Of a stretch of 11,281 nucleotides of DNA, positions 7,369-11,281 are shown piece by piece. The position numbers and the translations under genes are program-made. The DNA lies in contig JAHFTG010000050.1 in the NCBI GenBank assembly GCA_023269455.1, positions 1 to 11,281 on the forward strand. Direction: 5' to 3'. The notes beneath the pieces are model-generated. The model had not been told where the DNA came from and did not search any database. It was given only the letters and a program-made list of their open reading frames with translations. Positions within the stretch are counted from its first letter, which is position 1. Each line of letters opens with the position of its first letter. This DNA comes from Opitutaceae bacterium. Its GTDB lineage: Bacteria; Verrucomicrobiota; Verrucomicrobiia; Opitutales; Opitutaceae.

Positions 7369-8649
7369 TCATCCCGCCAGCTCCGCGCGAATCACTGCCA
7401 GCGTCCGCGCCACCGCGCCTTGATTCGCCCGGTGCCACGCCTGCGCCGCCGCCGCCATGCGCTCGCGTGACGCCGCATCCACCCACAGTTCCTGAAACGC
7501 CACGATCAGCCCGTCCGCATCCGCCACCGCGCGCGCCGCGCCGGCTTCCCGCAACTCCCGCGCGATCACCTTGAAATTCGTCAACTCCGGCCCGAACACC
7601 ACCGGCTTGCCCAGCGCCGCCGCCTCGACCGGCGTCTGCCCTTCGTGATGCGGCGGCAGGCTCTTGCCCACGAATACCACCGTCGCCAGTTGCGTGAGCC
7701 GCCGCAGCTCGCCCGTCGTGTCGCCCACCGCGACTTCGACCGGCCCCGCCGCCACCCCGCGCGAACGAAAATGATAACTCAGCCCGCTTGCCTTCAACAA
7801 CGCCTCCACCTCCGCACGTCGCTCCGCATGACGCGGCACCAACAACAGCCGCACCGCGCAACCTTCCGCCCGCAATGCCCGATACGCCGAGATTAAAGCC
7901 GCCTCTTCGCCCGGCCAGGTGGACGACCCCAGCAACACCGGCTCATCACCAAACCCAAGCTCACGCCGCAGCGCCTGCTTCTCGTCCTCGCCGATCAACG
8001 GAATAGTCACATCGAGTTTGATATTGCCCGTCGTCGTGATGCGATCCGCCGCAAAACCCAACTCGCGAAACCGCTCCGCATCCTGCGCCGACCCGGCGAG
8101 CACCCGCGTGATCCCGCCGAGCAACGGCGCGGCCAGCCCGCGAAATTTCATCATCCGCCGAAAGCTCCGATCCGAAAGCCGCGCGTTCACCGCCAGCACC
8201 GGCACCCCGCGCACTTTGGCCTGATGAATGTGTTCCGGCCAGCGCTCACCCTCGGTGAGAATCACCAAATCAGGCCTGACTACCCGCCACGCCCGCCGCG
8301 AAAACAACCACCAATCCACCGGAAAATAACCGATGCCTGCGACCAGCCCCGCGTAACGCTCACGAGCCAACGCATACCCCGTGCTCGTCGTCGTCGTGAG
8401 ATACACCTCCACCGCCGCATCCGCATGCAACGCCTCCAAGAGCGGCGCGATCGCCAGCATCTCGCCCACGCTCACCGCTTGCAGCCACACACGCTTCACG
8501 CCCGTCCGCTTCGGGGGCAACGTTGGCGTCGCCCCAAACCGCTGCGAGAAATCCGCGCGATAGCCGCCGCGCCGCCGCATCCGCAGCAGGTAATAAGGCG
8601 GAGCCAGCAACATTGCCGGCGGAAACAAAAACCGGTAGAGCCAGATCAT
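7369..8649 (-). CDS. waaA: 3-deoxy-D-manno-octulosonic acid (Kdo) transferase, GT30
   Basis: WaaA transfers Kdo from CMP-Kdo to the lipid A precursor at the inner face of the inner membrane, starting the LPS core. The 426-residue length is normal. The N-terminal hydrophobic anchor at residues 5-22 is followed by Arg-rich MRRRGGYRADFSQRFG. The N-terminal GT-B fold has SVGE with catalytic Glu63, TTTTSTGYALA (85-95) and LTEGERWPEH (131-140), which keeps the two Glu and Trp-Pro of the usual ETELWPN. The C-terminal fold has GNIKLD (208-213), STWPGEE (243-249; His is usual in place of Trp), VPRHAER (271-277) and the donor-site segment HHEGQTPVEAAALGKPV (334-350). The start codon overlaps the exosortase stop (ATGA at 8646-8649), and AAGGAG lies 11 bases before it. 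It is the last gene of the minus-strand run and converges on the ABC ATPase gene with a 21-base gap. Mono- or bifunctional Kdo transfer cannot be told from sequence. Confidence 0.95.
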   Translation of the reverse strand: MIWLYRFLFPPAMLLAPPYYLLRMRRRGGYRADFSQRFGATPTLPPKRTGVKRVWLQAVSVGEMLAIAPLLEALHADAAVEVYLTTTTSTGYALARERYAGLVAGIGYFPVDWWLFSRRAWRVVRPDLVILTEGERWPEHIHQAKVRGVPVLAVNARLSDRSFRRMMKFRGLAAPLLGGITRVLAGSAQDAERFRELGFAADRITTTGNIKLDVTIPLIGEDEKQALRRELGFGDEPVLLGSSTWPGEEAALISAYRALRAEGCAVRLLLVPRHAERRAEVEALLKASGLSYHFRSRGVAAGPVEVAVGDTTGELRRLTQLATVVFVGKSLPPHHEGQTPVEAAALGKPVVFGPELTNFKVIARELREAGAARAVADADGLIVAFQELWVDAASRERMAAAAQAWHRANQGAVARTLAVIRAELAG

Positions 8650-9671
8650 GCGTCGCCCGACTCCTTCCCTTCGTCCAACTCATCGTGGTTGCTTACGAAC
8701 TTGAGCGAAAACAGCGGCAGCAGGCACAGCAGCCCGACCACCGTGAGCCCCAGCACGCCATAGCCCGCCATATCATGGACGGTGCCCTCCATCGCCTCGC
8801 TGCCATAGTTGTAAGCCCACGCCGTCAGGAAAAGCCCGCGCACCAGATTCATCGCGAAGGCAAAAAACACCGCCGATAAAACCAGCGCCGTTTTCTTCCA
8901 CAGTTTGTCCAGAAAAACCGACGCCAAAAAAGACCCCGCAAACACGCACGCCGTGAACGAGCGAATCCCCGAACACGCATCCGCCACGCCCACCTGGTTC
9001 GGGTGGCCAGGCACGATTTCCTTCAGCGTGAGCACATTGCCATGCTGCTCGATCTGCATGCCCAACAGATCAAAAACAAAAAACACCACCGACGTGACCC
9101 GGTTGAGCATGAACAGGCTCAGGTTGTTCTCGATGACCGAAACCATCGGCGCCGAGACCAGCCACACCAGCACGGGAAACAGAAACAGCCCCGCGAGCCG
9201 CACCCGCGCATCGCCCCATACTCCCGCCGCCACCGGCGCGCCCGCCGGCTCCGGCGCATTGAGCACCAGCAGCGGCAGCAGCAACGCCCCCATGCCCAGC
9301 GACAGCGCCAGCGTTCCGGGATACGAAGACCCCGCACCCGCGCGATAAAGCGCCCCCACCAAAAAAAGCAGCGCCCCGCCCGCCAGCGCGCCGTAAACAA
9401 AAATATTCAGAACAACCGCCCTGCCTCCAAAGGCACGCGGACTGCCCGCCCCGGCGCACGCCTGCAACGCCGCCACGATGCGCGGCCAGCGGTCATACAC
9501 CGCGAACGCCACGAACGCCGGCACCAGCCAGCCGAAACCGTAGTCCTCTTTCGTGCGCCACCAGTGCGATTGATCCCACGCGACAAATCCCATGAACCCG
9601 GCGCCAAGCAGCAACGCGGTCAAAAACGGGGACGGCACGGTCGCCGTCCATTTTTTCCAGAGGGGTGTCAT
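8646..9671 (-). CDS. Exosortase/archaeosortase family transpeptidase
   Basis: Exosortases are polytopic inner-membrane cysteine enzymes that recognise a C-terminal PEP-CTERM-like tail, cut it and pass the protein on toward the surface or extracellular matrix. I chose the ATG at 9671 (341 residues). The frame runs 48 codons further to 9815, but that part is Gly/Arg-rich and overlaps the DUF2238 gene. The three family residues are present: Cys233 in ADACSGIRS, Arg278 in MNLVRGLFL and His299 in VHDMAGYG. The N-terminal WWRTKEDYGFGWLVP (37-51) corresponds to the family's YSHG(W/L)(L/I)P element, with Phe where His is common. Hydrophobic segments fill most of residues 15-210 and 230-325, and the tail after 327 is charged and cytosolic. 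The stop overlaps the waaA start by four bases, and the DUF2238 stop lies 32 bases upstream. No PEP-CTERM substrate or EpsI-like partner is in the window. The family is secure; the subtype is not. Confidence 0.93.
   Translation of the reverse strand: MTPLWKKWTATVPSPFLTALLLGAGFMGFVAWDQSHWWRTKEDYGFGWLVPAFVAFAVYDRWPRIVAALQACAGAGSPRAFGGRAVVLNIFVYGALAGGALLFLVGALYRAGAGSSYPGTLALSLGMGALLLPLLVLNAPEPAGAPVAAGVWGDARVRLAGLFLFPVLVWLVSAPMVSVIENNLSLFMLNRVTSVVFFVFDLLGMQIEQHGNVLTLKEIVPGHPNQVGVADACSGIRSFTACVFAGSFLASVFLDKLWKKTALVLSAVFFAFAMNLVRGLFLTAWAYNYGSEAMEGTVHDMAGYGVLGLTVVGLLCLLPLFSLKFVSNHDELDEGKESGDA
8661..8666 (-). promoter_or_regulatory. Ribosome binding site for waaA
   Basis: Read on the minus strand the bases are AAGGAG, 11 bases before the waaA ATG at 8649 and inside the end of the exosortase gene. 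It is the clearest Shine-Dalgarno in the window. Spacing is slightly long, but it supports the start chosen and, with the ATGA overlap, coupled translation. Confidence 0.6.
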
Positions 9672-9703
9672 GGGTAAGGGTTGGATTGGAGGTGGCCGAT
9701 CCG

Positions 9704-10333
9704 TCAGCGTGCGGCCAGCACTTTCGCCAGCGAGCGGTTGTGCCAACGCGGCAACAACACCAACGCGACCACCGCACCGACCAGCGCCGAAGCCATGTCC
9801 GTCTGCGTGTCCCATACGTCGCCCTGCGTGCCTAGAAAATCATCCGCCGCCCCGCCCTGCGTCACCGCCGTCAGCCACTCGATCAGTTCATAAAACGCGC
9901 TGAACGCCAGGCACACGCTGCCGACGAGAAATGGCAGCCACCGGCTCGGTCGGCCGTCGCCGCGATCCCGCAACGGCGAAGTGCGCAGGAGGATTTCCCG
10001 CGCAAGGATCGCCGGAACGAAGCCCTGCACGAAATGCCCGAGCTTGTCGTAGTTGTTGCGCGAGCCGCCCGTCGCATCGCGAATCCAGTCGAAGAGCGGC
10101 ACCCGCGCATACGTGTAGTGCCCGCCCACCAACAGCACGACGCAGTGCAAACCCACCAGCACGAGCAGCAGCGTCGAAAGCGGGAATTTCCGCTGAAATC
10201 CGACAATCAACAGCCCGCCCGCCAGCGCCGGGACCGATTCCAACCACCAGGTGAAGCGGTCATGCGGCGCGATCCAAGACCACGCCGCCACCGGCGCAAG
10301 CAGTCCAAAAAACCAGAAAAGACGACGATCCAT
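9704..10333 (-). CDS. DUF2238 / YjdF-family polytopic membrane protein
   Basis: The function is unknown. The 209-residue protein starts at ATG 10333; a TTG at 10342 would add three residues. Hydrophobic spans are visible at about 5-21, 33-46, 52-71, 101-113, 132-149 and 182-195, so roughly six membrane passes. The polar motifs typical of DUF2238 (PF09997) are all there: GGHYTYARVPLFDW (70-83), NNYDKLGHFVQGF (93-105), AREILLR (111-117), FYELIEW (148-153 region) and FLGTQGDVWDTQTDM (166-180). The family is distantly reminiscent of VanZ-type membrane proteins. The density of His, Asp, Glu and Arg at membrane edges suggests a binding or catalytic site; this is inference. It lies 23 bases after fabF and 32 bases before the exosortase, so it is probably co-transcribed with both. 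No Shine-Dalgarno is evident. Confidence 0.88.
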   Translation of the reverse strand: MDRRLFWFFGLLAPVAAWSWIAPHDRFTWWLESVPALAGGLLIVGFQRKFPLSTLLLVLVGLHCVVLLVGGHYTYARVPLFDWIRDATGGSRNNYDKLGHFVQGFVPAILAREILLRTSPLRDRGDGRPSRWLPFLVGSVCLAFSAFYELIEWLTAVTQGGAADDFLGTQGDVWDTQTDMASALVGAVVALVLLPRWHNRSLAKVLAAR

Positions 10334-10341
10334 GATGTGCA

Positions 10342-10353
10342 AACGCCGGCGTT
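10342..10353. repeat. Perfect 12-base palindrome AACGCCGGCGTT after fabF
   Basis: It begins three bases past the fabF stop codon on the minus strand and ends eight bases before the ATG of the DUF2238 gene. Symmetry stops at the flanking A residues. A loopless GC-rich inverted repeat at this place could affect translation start or mRNA decay between the two genes. No T-run follows, so a terminator is unlikely. Confidence 0.3.
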
Positions 10354-10356
10354 AAC

Positions 10357-11281
10357 TCACACCGCGCTGAACACCAGGGAGCAGTTCGTCCCGCCGAAGC
10401 CGAAGCTGTTGGCGAGCGCGCCGCGCACCGTTTTTTTCACGGCGGTGTTGGGCGTGACGTTGATGCCCAGCGCCGCGATGGCAGGGTCGAGCGTTTCGAG
10501 GTTGATCGTCGGCGGCACGATGCCGTCACGAATCGCCATCACCGCTGCAAACGCGCCCATCGCGCCCGCGCCACCGAGCAAGTGACCGGTCATCGACTTC
10601 ACGCCGCTCACGTTGAGCGTGTCCTTGTTGCCCGCAAACACCGCGGCGATAGCCGCCGACTCCTCGCCGTCACCGGCGGGCGTGGACGTCGCGTGGGCCG
10701 ACACATAATCGATCTCCGCCGGAGCCATCCCCGCCGAAGCCAGCGCCGCCTGCATGGAACGCTGTGAACCCTCGGCGCCCGGGGCGAGCGACGACAGGTG
10801 ATAGGCGTCGGCCGAGGCGCCGTAGCCGCGCAGTTCGGCGTAGATCCGCGCACCGCGTTTCACGGCTTGCCCATACTCTTCGAGCACGAAGATCACCGCG
10901 CCTTCGGAAAGCACGAAGCCGTCGCGCGCCGCATCGTAGGGACGCGAGGCCTTTTCGGGCGCGTCGTTGCGGGTCGAGAGCGCACGCATCTGGGCAAACG
11001 CCCCGATGGCCAGCGGCGTGATCGTGGACTCCGCCCCGCCCGCGATCATCACGTCCGCGTCGCCGCGTGCGATGGCCGCCGCCGCCTCGCCTAGCGAGTG
11101 CCCGCTCGTGGCGCAGGCCGAGGCGACCGCCATGTTCGGCCCGCGAAAATTCAGGATCAGGCTCACGTGACCGGCGAGCAAGTTGGGCGCGATTTGAAAA
11201 ATAAAGAAAGGCGAAATCTTCCGGTAGCCGCCCGTTTTATAGGTGTCGTGCATCGCCTCGATCTCGGGCAGCCCGCCGAGG
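10357..11281 (-). CDS. fabF: 3-oxoacyl-[acyl-carrier-protein] synthase II (KAS II), 5' end cut off by the window
   Basis: This cytosolic condensing enzyme extends acyl-ACP with malonyl-ACP in type II fatty-acid synthesis. The frame is open through base 11281 (308 codons visible), with GGLPEIE before the internal Met at 11253, so that Met is not the true start and roughly 105-110 N-terminal residues are missing compared with the usual 410-415. Counting from the Met at 11253, the active-site Cys is C47 in ASACATSGHS. The catalytic pair is H187 in SAHATSTPAGD and H224 in VKSMTGHLLGGAGA, with K219 before it, and the Gly-rich NSFGFGGTN (282-290) closes the site. KYRKISPFF-like RKISPFFIFQ (11-20) is also typical. 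SAHATSTPAGD carries Ala where Gly is more common in FabF. It is the upstream gene visible in the minus-strand run with DUF2238, exosortase and waaA. A pathway-specific KAS II paralogue cannot be excluded. Confidence 0.94.
   Translation of the reverse strand, partial: LGGLPEIEAMHDTYKTGGYRKISPFFIFQIAPNLLAGHVSLILNFRGPNMAVASACATSGHSLGEAAAAIARGDADVMIAGGAESTITPLAIGAFAQMRALSTRNDAPEKASRPYDAARDGFVLSEGAVIFVLEEYGQAVKRGARIYAELRGYGASADAYHLSSLAPGAEGSQRSMQAALASAGMAPAEIDYVSAHATSTPAGDGEESAAIAAVFAGNKDTLNVSGVKSMTGHLLGGAGAMGAFAAVMAIRDGIVPPTINLETLDPAIAALGINVTPNTAVKKTVRGALANSFGFGGTNCSLVFSAV

Noticed and set aside
7328..7861. 177-codon minus-strand frame over the end of waaA
   Set aside because: The product is almost all Gly, Ala and Arg and overlaps waaA in another frame, typical of a GC-bias shadow.
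9672..9815. 48-codon N-terminal extension of the exosortase frame
   Set aside because: It overlaps the DUF2238 gene, is Gly/Arg/Pro-rich and has no family similarity. The ATG at 9671 gives a normal membrane-protein N-terminus.
1..11281. CRISPR array, tRNA, rRNA, insertion sequence or defence island
   Set aside because: I saw no regularly spaced repeats, cloverleaf-like sequences, transposase motifs or terminal inverted repeats. Every gene has a housekeeping or envelope/transport family assignment.

Overview
The window looks like an ordinary chromosomal stretch of a GC-rich Gram-negative bacterium with an outer membrane, most likely a Verrucomicrobiota/Opitutaceae-type organism. This placement is inferred from a signal-peptide porin of the type common in Verrucomicrobiota, a Kdo transferase for lipopolysaccharide, an exosortase, and strong G/C bias at third codon positions. 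No marker gene proves it. I see no rRNA, tRNA, transposase, phage gene or CRISPR array.

Left region (1-4230): two minus-strand genes. A porin cut by the left edge (1-1185) has its start and signal peptide inside the window. It is preceded by a 247-base non-coding gap holding a spaced direct repeat and two short palindromes. Upstream lies a large SNF2/Rad54-type ATPase (1433-4096). Its N-terminus looks like a SWIM-type module without zinc ligands, followed by a low-complexity Asn/Gly/Ser/His linker. A short divergent gap of about 130 bases separates it from the next block.

Middle region (4231-7347): two plus-strand genes three bases apart encode a compact ABC importer of the nitrate/taurine-like class. 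One gene is a permease with two fused membrane domains. The other is an ATPase with a C-terminal AAA-associated extension. No substrate-binding protein gene is next to them, so the substrate cannot be read from the window.

Right region (7369-11281): four minus-strand genes in a tight run, in transcription order fabF (cut by the right edge), a DUF2238/YjdF-like membrane protein, an exosortase with an intact Cys/Arg/His set, and waaA. Exosortase and waaA overlap by four bases (ATGA). The run joins fatty-acid elongation, two polytopic membrane proteins and lipid A-Kdo synthesis, so a cell-envelope operon is the natural reading. The exosortase inside it has no visible PEP-CTERM-type substrate.

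I found no clearly new biological system. The best leads are the exosortase/DUF2238 pair embedded in an LPS/lipid operon, the ABC importer without a binding protein, and the altered SWIM-like front end of the SNF2 protein.
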